Source: Monocercomonoides exilis (lineage: Eukaryota; Preaxostyla; Oxymonadida; Polymastigidae). Taken from it: a stretch of DNA of 64,000 nt. Below are positions 1 to 12,100 of the stretch, one piece after another. The notes beneath the pieces were generated by a model. It saw nothing but the letters and a program-made list of their open reading frames with translations, had not been told where the DNA came from and made no database searches. Position 1 is the stretch's first letter, and each line of letters opens with the position of its first letter. The translations under genes were made by a program, and so were the position numbers. The stretch covers positions 439,001 through 503,000 of the forward strand of contig LSRY02000056.1 in the NCBI GenBank assembly GCA_001643675.2. Direction: 5' to 3'.

Positions 1-2482
1 CGGCAGGGCATACCAGCCCCAGTGAGAGGGCAGGTGTGGCTGAAGACGATTGGAAACAGACTGAATATCACAGAGAGACTGTACAAGATGCTCGAGGCAA
101 GCAGGAAGGAGGCGATGAAGGCGATGGAGGAAGAGAGGGAGAGGAGTAAGGCAGAAATAGGGAATGAGGGAAGTGGAGATAATAATAATATCAATAATAG
201 TTATAATAACAGTTCTGATTGTGGAGAAGGCAATACAGCAAGTGCTCATAACACACCAGAAAAAAAAGGAAACAGAAGAGCAAGTGACCAACAAGCAAAA
301 GAAAATGAGATAAAAAGGATTGAAAACAACCCAAACCAGTCAGAGAATGAAGCATCTCGGAAAGAAAACAGGACAAAGTGCAGTTCTCAAAGGCAAGAAC
401 ACGAGACACATCATCACAAATCCACCTCTTCTTCTTCTTCTTCTTCTTCTTTACCTCCTCTTCAATCAACCACATCTGCCTCTTCATTTTCTGAGTGTGC
501 TTCATCTGGACTGTCTTCTTCATCTATTTCCTCTCCATTTGCTGACCCAACAGAAGGCTCCTCTTTCTCTCCCAGCACAACACCTTCACATTCACATTCA
601 CATTCACCCTCACTCACCCTCACTCTCTCCCCCTCAGTCTACACACCAGCCTCTGATATTTCTCTGGCCAATCAGCGTTCACAGGGAGTTTCGAATTCAA
701 ACAGAGCAAATGGATTCACTTCTTCTCCACTCGCAATGGCTGACATATCACAGCCTGACACTCCTTCATCGCCTGGTTCTGTTGCCTCTTGTTCAAACTC
801 CTCTTACTTGCCTTCTGTGAGCTTATTATCTTCTTCTTCTTCTTCTTCTTCTTCTTCTTCTTCTTCAACTGCATCATCTGCATTCACTTCACTTGAGTGT
901 TCTTCTTCTTCTGCTGCTGCTTCTGCTTCTTCTGAAAGGCAACACAATTCTTCATCTGCTTTGCCTCCTTCAATCTCAACTCCTCCACAATCTCCTTCTC
1001 CTCTCACTTCTCCTTCTCCCTCTGAAACTGCTTCTCATTCAACTCAGCATTCACTTCGCCATCAGATCTCTTCTACTGTTCTTCAAGCACCTTCTTCCTC
1101 CTCCTCCTCCTCTTCTTCTTTTAATGCTTCGAATAGCATAACTTCATTGCAATCATCATCGTCTTCTTCATTCATGCCGGCTTCTGCAGAAATCCTTGAT
1201 CTTTTTCCCACTTCAGCTGCCAATTTACAATTTTCTTCTTCTTCTCTTTCTCCTCCTTCGTCTTCGCCAAACAATTACAAAAAATTCTCTTATAAGTCAA
1301 CTTCTTTTGATACAAGCACTTCATCAACATCGTCTTTATTGTCATCGTCATCATCATCTTCTTCCATTTCATCCACTTTCTCAAATGCATCCAACGCATC
1401 CATAACAACCACAACAACCATCGCATCCAATGCAATCCCTTCTCCTCACCCAACGAAGTCCACAAACACACCAAAATCCCTCAAATCTCCCCAATCCTCC
1501 AGTGCCAGCCGTTCTCCTCTCCTTCTCCCTTCCTTCTCTTCCTCTCTCTTCGACCCGATCGCTACCTTGCGCTGCATCCACTTCGACATCCCCCGCACGC
1601 TCAACACACTCACCACGTTTCAGTCCAGCCGCTCTGACTGTGATGCCCTCTGCTCCATTCTCTACTGCACCGCTGCTTTTCGGCCAGACATGGGCTATGT
1701 ACAAGGTATGTCCTTCATTGGAACGATGCTTCTGATGCACATGTCACCCTTCAACGCCTTCGTCTCCCTCGCCAACATGCTCACCACGCACCACTTCCTC
1801 TTCGCGTTCTTCTTCGGCGACTCGCACTCGCTCCAGCAGCATCTGCGTCTGTTTGAGCAGAGCATAGCGCTGTGCCTGCCGGATGTGGCGAGGAGGCTGG
1901 AGGAGCTGTCGATAGATGGGTCGCTCTATGCCATCTCCTGGTTCATGAAGATGTTTGTGTCGACGCTTCCGAGAGAGACCACGGAGCTAATCTGGGACAG
2001 ATACATGTGCGATGGAGAAGTGGCGCTCATTCAGGCAAGTCTTGGTGTGGTGTTTTTTGGGTTGTGCTGAAAAGAAGATGAAAGAAAAAAAAAATCCTTT
2101 TGACTTTTCGTTTTTTTATCTCCAATTGCTTTGGAATACTTTTTGTATTTGCACATAAAATTTCAGATTTTCAGTTTTCAGTTTTTATTTCACCGAATTT
2201 TCCCTCTGAAATCGTTGGACTTATGTTCTCTCTTCTTATTCATCTCTGTTTCCTTTTTTATTCTATCTTCTAATAGCAATTCTGAAGTCCTTGTCTCATG
2301 TTATTCTAAACAGCGATTTTGAAGGGGTGATGACGGTGCTGCACTGCACACAAAAGGGAATGTCTCCGTCCACAATGAGCGAGTCAATGGATTCTGTTGG
2401 ACTGACAAGGAAAAAATGGCATAAGTTACTTGAGCAGCATGATTTGTGCGACCACGACCTTTGGTTTAAAGCGGAAGATTAA
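1..2482 (+). CDS. TBC-domain RabGAP, TBC1D12/14-like, 5' partial
   Basis: Likely a GTPase-activating protein for Rab GTPases in membrane traffic. The frame is open from base 1, so the start lies upstream of the window. Exon 1 is 1-2044, the intron 2045-2276 (GTGTGG...TAATAG) and the last exon 2277-2482, ending in TAA. The codon split across the junction restores the TBC reading ASLAILKSL...SDFEG. The domain opens with VRGQVW and GNRLNIT, is then interrupted by about 485 Ser/Pro/Thr-rich residues, and resumes with the arginine-finger motif IHFDIPRT (Arg codon 1594-1596), the glutamine-finger motif YVQGM (Gln codon 1702-1704), SWFMKMF and WDRYMCDG. Both catalytic fingers are present, so GAP activity is plausible. 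Family assignment rests on the GNxLNIT start and motif order typical of TBC1D12/14. The insertion falls between the first helix and the arginine finger, where relatives have only a short linker. Confidence 0.88.
2045..2276 (+). other. Intron of the TBC gene
   Basis: A 232-nt intron with donor GTGTGG and acceptor TTCTAATAG. The upstream exon ends one base into a codon (G) and the downstream exon supplies CA, giving Ala. This keeps the TBC domain in frame, whereas simple read-through hits a TGA shortly after the donor. The interior is T-rich. Confidence 0.75.
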
Positions 2483-3131
2483 AGAAGTCATTTTCTTTTT
2501 CTTTTTTGATAATTCTGTTGGTTGATTGTGAGTTCTGTTTTGATTCTTTTTTGCACTTAATGTGGAAATGTGTTTTTTGTTTTATTTGAAAGTCATATTT
2601 AATTTTTTGAAAACAAAAAAGAAAAAATTGTTGCTTTTCATCATTCCATATCATAAATGGAAATTATTGATGTCCACGTACACACACGTTTGGAAAAAAA
2701 ACATTACGATGAGTTTGGTCATTGTTTCAATTCTTTTCAGCTCTTCAGAATTTCATAAATTTAATATAGAGTTCATGAGTAATATTTATTAGCCATTTCT
2801 ACAAAAAATTATATCCATTTTACGTTAAATTTGTATTTGTTTTGAATTTTTTATATTTTGTTCCAATTTTTCAAATGGGAAAAATTTTTTTGTTTTATGA
2901 ATTTTGTTCAACTCGGTTCATTCAAAGATTTTTATTGTTTTTTAACATTTTAATATTTAATATTGCCCGATAATGTTAGAATAATAATCATACGATTGCG
3001 GAAATCCTTTGGAACATATCAAAAAATCTACAAAAATTCAGTCGTTTTATTTAATAAAAGATTAATTGAGAATCAAAATAATATGGGGCGTTGGGATTTT
3101 TCATTTCCATATTTTTCCTGCGTCCACATCC
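2483..3131. other. AT-rich intergenic spacer
   Basis: This separates the TBC gene from the receptor-like gene. Only short, T-rich, low-information ORFs are seen. I see no RNA gene or repeat family member. It presumably holds the terminator of the first gene and the promoter of the second, but no defined motif can be supported. Confidence 0.6.
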
Positions 3132-6100
3132 ATGGTTCGACTCTTCACCAGCGCAAAAGCTGCACTCAATATTGTTGCATTGCTGTTGCTTTGTGCAAGA
3201 TGCCTTAATGCTGAGGGTAATGCCAATGCACAAATTCTACGAAAAAGGAGCGAGGAGATACAGAAAGGCAATATCTGTATTGCAGATGAAAATATCAGGC
3301 TTGACACTAATTTTTTCATTCGAAAGGAAGCATCTAGAATTACATCTGGCAACCACGTCTGTTGTTCTCAGACAAGTCTCAATATCATCAACAGCTCGTT
3401 ATGCGTAAGCCATCTCACCATAGTGCCTCTCACCGGTTGTCCGCCCCTCACCGCTCAACACCACTCAGCTGCCACCATCCTCTCCTCCACTTGCCAGATC
3501 AACCCAGCAGCAAAATCTCCACTTTTCCTCTCTACCCATGCTTCCCTTTCCCTCGCCAACTTCTCCCTCATCACCCCTCAACCGGCCGTCCTCTCCTTCC
3601 CCCTCTTCTCCACCCCAAACAATCTCCTCCCAGATACCCACTCCCCAATCCCTGCCTCCTTCTCCATCTCCCACTCCTCTTTCTCCTCGTTCGTCTCCCT
3701 CATCCAGCCCTTCCTTTTTTCTCCTTCTTCCCTCTCTTCCCCATCCCCTTCTCCATCTCCATCCCTTTCCTCTTCTCCTTCATCTTCCTCATCCTCATCC
3801 TCATCCTCTTCTTTTTCTTCCCCTTCACCTTCCCTTTCCCCTTCGATTTCCTCTTCCTCTTCCCCTTCCCCTCTCCATATCCATCACCAATACCATCCCC
3901 ACCTCCAAATCCACCTCAATCTCCATCTCTCAAACACACTCTTCTCCAACATCTCCTCTCTTCAATCCCCTCTATCACTTCCATCCCTTCCTTCACATTC
4001 ACTCAACCCATTCACCTCAACCACCTCTTCCTCTTCTCTCTCTTCCACCAACACCAACACCAATTCAATCCCCTCCTTCTCCCTTCACTCCTCCCTCTCT
4101 ATCCACTCAACCATTTTCCTCCACACCCACAACCCCATCGATGGTGCCATCCTCCCCAACCTCAACAGCCCATCAACTTCTCTCTCTGCCTTCAACACCT
4201 CTTTTCTCCAGCAAACACGATCTTCGCCAAATGATCCTGTGATACATGAAGGAACAGAATCTGAAAGAATAAGACTGGGAAGATTGGCTTCATTTGATAA
4301 GAACAGCCATCGCTTTGAATGGTGCGAATGGGAAAATACAACTGGTGGAAGAAGCCATGGCGGCGCACTAAATGTTAATTGTGCGAATGCAAGTATTGCA
4401 ATTACGCTATGTTCTTTTGATAAATGCATTTCTGATGGAGGCAGTGGCGGAGCGTTATACTGTGCATATTTGCTTAAAATCAACAACACAAAATCGAATT
4501 ACACAAATTGCTCAGCATTTCATGGAGGTGCAGCTTGCGTAGATGCTCCTCAATCAAGTTCAATTTGGGAATTCTCGGAAAACAAAGTTGAAAATTGCTC
4601 GATAACAAGTTGGTGCGCAACAGGCTGGTATTTTTGGCTTGAAACCTTAAAATCAAACGGTCATTTCCAGTTTTCTAAATGCAAATGCATTACAAATTAC
4701 GGTGGAGATTCTTCTGGATCTTTATCATTAAATTTTCCTCCAAATATAAAGCCAAGCCTGTTTTTGGTTGATGATTGTCAGTTCATAAACAATAAACTGT
4801 CGTCCTTATCAACGAAATGGGGAGGCGCAGCAATATTTTTCAGAGATACATATCCTTGGATGAGTGGAACAAAATTCATCACATTCTGTTTCTTCGATGG
4901 TAACTCCGCTGCAAATGGTAGGGGAAACGATGTGTTCCTCAATGGAAGCAGCATCACTAAATCTCCATTCGAGAATTGCGGTTCAACAACGCTCACAAAA
5001 AGAGTCTGGAATGCTGGAACAGCAGATAATACTGAGTACAACAGCTGGCTCCCACTTATCGCGAAGAGCATAACCGTGGCCAACAACGGAATTGATGCTG
5101 ACACATGTGGTAGAATGCAGCAAAGCCCATGCGCCACAATCGAGTATGCCCTAGGATGCGTTGCTCCCTTCCAAGATGCTTCCCTCATCCTCCTCAAATC
5201 CACCTTTGCACCCATCCAAACGCTTATTTTCCATGCTCCAAATACAAGTATCACAGGAAATGGAACAGATGCCACCACCATCGCCTCCAGTCACATTCCT
5301 CAACCACCAAACTCACACTCACAATCATCGCAATCAACATCTTCATTTTCTTCATTTTCCTCCTCATCATCATCAACAACATCTTCTTCACCAGATCCAT
5401 CTGCCTCGTCTGCCCACTTCCAACAAACTCAGGGCTCCCTCACAGTCTCTGCCCTCGCCATCTCCCACAATTCCACAAATGCAATCACCCCCATCCTCTT
5501 CCACCTCTCCGAAAACTCCCCTTCCCTCAACCTCAACACAATTACCATCACCGGAACAACCTCCATAACAATAAAAACACCCCTCTTCTTCCTCACTGCT
5601 GGCTCCCTCGCCCTCAACCACACAGCAATCACCAGTCTCACCCTCAACAGCCAAAGCATCTTCCACCTCGCCTCCCTCGCCAGTCCTCTCACCCTCAACT
5701 CCTCCAGCATCACCGATATCACCTCCACAGCCACTCCAGCCAGCTGTGTCCTCTCCTCTACCACCTCCCCTGCCCTCTCCATCTCCCTCGCCAACTGCAC
5801 CATCACCAACATCAACTCAGAACAGTTGAGCCAACAGACTGCCACCAATGGCGGGTGCATCTCATTCGCCTCGTCTGCCCCTGCCAACTCCTTTTCAGTG
5901 AGTGATTCCACCTTCTCCAGCTGCTCTGTGAGCGAGGATACAAGTTCTGGAGGAAGAGGGGGTGCTCTCATGATCGAGTACAAGGATGATTCACAAGTGT
6001 CAGAATCCTCCTTTTCCATGACAAATGTGATGTTTTCAGCTAACAAGGCCAGTGTCGGAAGAGATGTGTATTTTGTGTGTGAATCCTTTGTGGCTTCTGT

Positions 6101-9100
6101 GAACGAATCTTCCTTCACCTTCATGAGAAGCATCACTCAGAAAGACAACTCAGTTGTTGGACATGACAGAACAGAGGCATTCGGCAACTGGAATGTCGAT
6201 TTATTTATATTTCTCGATGGATATTTCTCAGATACAATTTATGTGGATGGAACATCTGGAGTGGAGAAGGCATATTGTGGCTTGGAAAAGGCACCTTGTT
6301 TGAGCGTGAGTTATGGAATGGAACATTTGAAGAAAACACAGAACGCAAAACAGGAGATTATTTTATGCACCAATTCATCTGTAATTGGATGTGTGGATAT
6401 GAGCGTGGTGAGTGTGAAAGCAAAAGAGGAAGAAATTATTGGCATTGAATGCAAAAGTGAATTGAATGGCTCTGAAGAATACATTCTGAAATCAGCATCA
6501 CTGACAGAAATGAAGTTCATTGGGATTGTTGTTCCATCGAGCTTTAACAGAACAATCACATCAGTGATTGGATCGAGCACTCAAAATGGGGAGCTGTTCA
6601 TGAAGAATTGTGCGATGAGTGTAAATGGAGGGAAGCAAAACACAATTGAATTTTTCTTGATCAAATCGACAGGAAAGATGGTTGAACTGGATTCTATCAC
6701 AATTTCAGATGTGAAATCATTGCACTCATTGTTTTCATTTTCACTTTCTTCTGGAAGTGCGAATGAAGGAGACACTGAACAAAAATACAAATCGAAGCTG
6801 TTGAATTGTTCAATGGAAAGATTGGAGATTGATAGCACAGCAGCAGTTGATGGAGAGGCAGCCATGTTTGGAGGGAGCGTTGGAGTTGGGATGGTGATGA
6901 ATGGAAGCAGAATTGAAGGGGCAGTGTCGGAGAAGAACAAAGAAGGAGGAGGATTGAAGATAGCGTTGGGTGAAGGAGGATATGTTGCGCTTGAAGAGAG
7001 CTCATTAATTGGATGTGTTTGTGAGAATTTGGGTGAAGAAGGAAAAGGAGGAGGGATATATCTGGATTGCTATTCGAATGAAGGAGGATTTCAGTTTTCA
7101 TCGATATCATTTTCTGGATGTTCAGCAACAGTTGGGAAGAATATGTTTGTGAAGAGCAACAATCTGGTAAACAGTGTGAATACACAGCGTTTTGCAATTG
7201 TAAACACAGATTACGAGGATGATGAGAATGCATTTGTTGGAGAAGATGGAAAATATGGAGAAATGGATCTTCGAGTGTTTCTCGTTTCTTTGAAGTGGGT
7301 GGTTGTATCTGTGTCGATTGGTGGACATGACACATTGGGATGTGGAATTGAAATATTCCCATGCGAATCGATGAAAAGCGGAATTGACCACATTGATAGA
7401 AGTGATGCAGAGGGGGAAAGGAAAGTGAAAGCGAAAGATGAAGGGACAATAGAAGATATATATTCTTTCACAGATGCACTTGTGATTGATGGAGAAGAAA
7501 CCAAACACAAGCCAATTCATTTTGAAGGGACAATCAAAGGGAATTCTTCACCATCATCTTCATCTGTTATTTCATCAACAGTTTCACTCAGCTTGTTTTC
7601 TTTAAAGTTACAGATTCCAAGTCAATTTGTTCCAAATATAAATTCTTTGATCTCTTCGAGTGGAGTTCTTAAACTCGAAAACTGTTTATTTGAAATCCAA
7701 TCATCAACAGATATTGTTCAATACTCATTGATAACAACAACCAGTGGAACTTGCGCATTGAAAGGATGCAGTTTATCAGGATGTTCATTTACCAAATCTT
7801 CATTTGTGATTGCTTCGTCTGTCTTGCTTGAAAACAGCAACTTTTCAAACATCGAGAATACAGGCAGCGGTGAAGAAGGAGGCGTTGCAAAAGTGACATT
7901 GCAAGGGAATGAAGAATTGGTGATTAAATCGACAAGAATATCATCTTGTTCGCTTTCATTAAGCAATGGAAAAGGAGGGTTTTTGTATTTGGATTGCCAA
8001 GAATGTTCCAGTAAAAAGCCATTTCTTTTAGAAAACGTTTCGTTTGCAAACAACAAAGCAGCAATTGGAAAGAATGTGTTCATTTTGGGAAAGGATTTTA
8101 ATTCTTCTGTGACAAATGACTCATTCAAGTTTGATTATTCCTCAATGATCAATGATGGATATTTGTTTGTTGGAAGTGATGGAAAACATCAAGAAAAGGA
8201 TTTGTTCATGTTTTTGATTCCATTCAGCTCATTTGAGATATTTATCTCATCAGAAGGATTTGATGTTGCAAGATGTGGAAGTGAGGAAGAGCCATGCTTC
8301 ACAATGTGGAAAGGGATGGAAAACATGGAGAAGGGAACTGGAATGAAGACAATTCAGGTTGAAGAATCAACAATTATTCGAGATTCATTCAATGTTTCCA
8401 ATTACCAGATCAAAAAAAGTGTAAAGATGGGTGAAGAGAATGAAAAAGCGATATTGAATTTTGAAAAGGCAGTTGGAAGTCAACTTGAATATTTCATGGT
8501 GAATAATATTCATCTTGAATTGATGAATATCCAACTTCAATTGACATCTGGATTTGACAACTCGGCCAAAACGATTATTTTAAACAGAGGAGGAGATTTG
8601 GTGATAACTGGATGTGCATTCCATTCAGAAGCGGGAGTGAATAATGGATTTGATTGTGTGTTTGTGGATGCGATTGGAGGTAGCGTGGAAGTGAATGATT
8701 TGTCGATTGAATCGTGCAATGTTGGAAATAGCATATTTACCATTCATGATGTTGGAGTCTCTTGCCATTTTATGACTATTCGAATGGAATCGTTGAATGA
8801 AAGCAGAGGATGCGTTTTATCAATCAAGAAATCTGAACCAGGATTGAAGATAAATGGAGAAAATGAGGAAAGAATAAATATTGAGATTGTCCAATCATCA
8901 ATTTCAGGAGTGAAGAGAAGTGATAATGGACCAAACATTCTGCAATCAAAGAGTGAGAAAAAGATTTGTTTGATTGTGAATGCGAGCAACATAACAGAAG
9001 ACAAAGCAGAATTGAGTGAAAAAGGAGGGGCTATATTCTTCACATTGGGCGCATCTGGATCAATAAAGATGATTGACTCAACAATCATTCAATGCATCTG

Positions 9101-12100
9101 CGTTAATGGAAAAGGAGGAGGAGTGTATTTGGCAACAAAAGAAAGAGAAGAATTGAACTTCACATTTGTGAAGATGAAGTTCAGAAACAACGAGGCAAGA
9201 GTAGGGAACGATATTTTCATTGAATGCTTCAATATCACATCTCAGATCAATGAAACTCAATTTCAATTTGATCTTCGAGAGAATCATTATTCACGAATTA
9301 ATGCGATTTATGGAAGAGATGAATGCGATTATCCGAGTGACACTGATCTGATTGATTTTGTGACGATCCATCAGAGTGACACAATCATTGTGAGCAGTGT
9401 GAACGGATCAAATGAGAGACAATGTGGAACAATCACACTTCCATGCTATTCGATTGAACATGGAATTGTGCATCTGACTTCAGATATCATGAGTCTGATA
9501 TTTGTTATTGAAGAAAGTGAAATTAGAGGCGAATTGGATCTGAAAGAGATGAGTTTGAGTTCGAAGAGTAGAGACTTGTGTGAAGTTGAAGTGAAATTGG
9601 AGATTAAAAGAACGAGAGAGACTTTGGCGACAACAAACGGAGCAGTCTCATTGTTGAGAATGAACTTTATGTTTGACTCAAATTTCATCTCTTCACATGA
9701 ATCGCTGATATTACCAGAGGGAGGGATTCTTGAGATAATAAATTCCTCATTCACAACAAAACAATCCAATGAAGAAGGAAAAGCAAGATTGGCAAATATT
9801 CCATTTCATATAATTAAAATGGCAAAAGGAGAATTGCAACTTGATGGATGTGCAATATCAAATCTAATTCTTCATAAATCTGCATTGTATCTTTCATCAT
9901 CACTTCCATCAGTAGTTTATTCGTTTGATATCAGCAATTCAACGATTTCTCATTCTCTTGTTGAAATCATTGAATGTGGACAATTAAACATGGAAAAGTT
10001 TCATACAGAAAATATTTCAATTGAAGGAAATGAAGAATCGTTGATATCTTGCTTTTCAATGAAAAAGACAATTCAGTTGACAAATTGTACAATAGGTGGA
10101 ATCAGTTCAAACAAAGCAAAAGGGAAATTGATGAAATTTGTCGATTGCATAGATGTGAAAATGGACAATTGCATTTTTGATGGGAGTGCAAACGAAAGAA
10201 ATGAACAATATTTGAATGTGAAAGAAGAAGAGATGTGCAGATGGGATGGATCTCTTGTGGATGTTGTGAAGAGTTCTGTGATGATGAAAGACACAACAAT
10301 CTCGAATTCACCAGATGGAGGAATAACAATGAGTGGAGGGGAGTTGACTGTTAATGATGGAAGATTTGAGAATAATAATCCATCAATTGAAGGATATCCA
10401 TCATCGAGAAGAAACATAATCTGTTCAGATTATGGAACATTGAATGTGTTGAGTTTGAAAGGAGGAGATGGATTGGAGAGAAATACTTCACTTTGGATGT
10501 TGAATGAAGGGTGCAGTTTTGAAGGGATTGTTTCTGAGAGAGATTCATCATTCTTTATTCCTGTACTGGAGAGTGTGGAAGCAAAAGAAGAGGCAAATCG
10601 AATGAAGCTGACATTCAAAGGAATGCTTCTTGTTTCATGCAATCTGTCATTTGCGGTTGTGAAGCGGAAGGGAGATGAAAAAGAGATTGAAAAACACGAT
10701 TTTGATTCAAATGGGTTTTTGTCAGAAAGAGAAGTTGAAGGGAGTGTGGGGAAAGATCTCATCAGCAGTTGTGGAAATGAAATAGAAGTGAATGCGCATA
10801 TTTTGTTCGGAGATGCAGAGAATCCTTCATCAACTCATCCATTCATTCTGAAGAACAAAAGTGAATCAGAACCAAAAGGAGATGAAAAGATTGTTGAAGG
10901 AGGAAAAGAAGGGAAATCGTTTTGGCTGATTATTGTTATTGTGATTGTGTGTGTTGTATTTGTAATACTTCTGCTTGTAATTGTTATTATTCTGGCTATT
11001 CGATGGAGAAAGGCAAAGAACGAGAACAAAGATCTGAGAGAGATTGTGAATGATAATATCAGAAAAGATCCAAAGGCATTTGAGATGATGACGATGGAGA
11101 TGTCGCCTGAGGAACAGTGGCGAAGAGCCGAAAGAGAGGCAGAGAAGAAGAACGAAGAGAGGATAAAGAAGAGAGTATATGCGAAAAGCCTTGGACACTC
11201 GGAGTCATCTGAGCATCTTCTGTCTGAGAGTGGCTCAACTGAATACATATTGGGAAAGGATTCAGACAAGATTCCAGATTGGGCATTGGAGAAGATAGAA
11301 GAAGACGATGATGACGAAGAGGTGCAAAAGAGAACACCATCTCCGTCAATTTCATCCGCTTCAACAACGGATACAGACACAACATTTGTTCGGGTGGAGA
11401 GTCCGTGTCCAACCACCTCATCTATGTCGAACTTGGTGGATGCCATGGCCTGCTCATGCCCTTACGAGAAGCTGATTGTGGATCTGAGGGATTCGATGTT
11501 CATGCTGCTTCATGGGAGGAACGAGAAGAAAGATCTGGGGATTGGTACGTTGAAGGAAAGGGAGGTGACGGGAGCACAGATGCTGTTTTGGGTGGCGAAT
11601 GGGGCTTTGCACTCACTTGAAGATGAGGAAGATGAACTTCCCTCTTTGCGAAACCTGGATTCGCACATTGTGCTGTTCTCGGAGCACATGGTGATCTGCA
11701 TTGCCCTCCACTCCGACTGCTCTTCAATTTCAACTTCTTCTTCTTCTGATGATGATGATGATTATGACTCAGATTCGGACATTTCATCTATTGTCACTTC
11801 AAATTCTGATTGCTCATCGGTGAATGGGAATGGCAAGAGCTCTTTGCCTCCGCCCTCAACTGCGTTTGAGGATGAAGATAACAACAGAAAAGAGTGTCTG
11901 AGGTGGAAGGCTCCAGAGCTACTGATGAACAAGAAGATGGGAGCAACAGAGAAGTCAGTTGCATTCTCAATTGGGATGATGCTGTGGGAGTGTTTGACCC
12001 TGCAAATACCGTTTGGGGAGTATGAGGCAGAGGTTGCAGGGCAGAAGATTGTTGATGGAGAGAAGCCGAATAAGTTGGGAATCGAAGATAGTGGAGTAAA

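Noticed and set aside
2031-2040. GC-AG intron with donor CAG|GCAAGT in the TBC gene
   Set aside because: The donor is attractive but gives the wrong phase for the downstream exon, whereas GTGTGG at 2045 restores the conserved TBC helix exactly.
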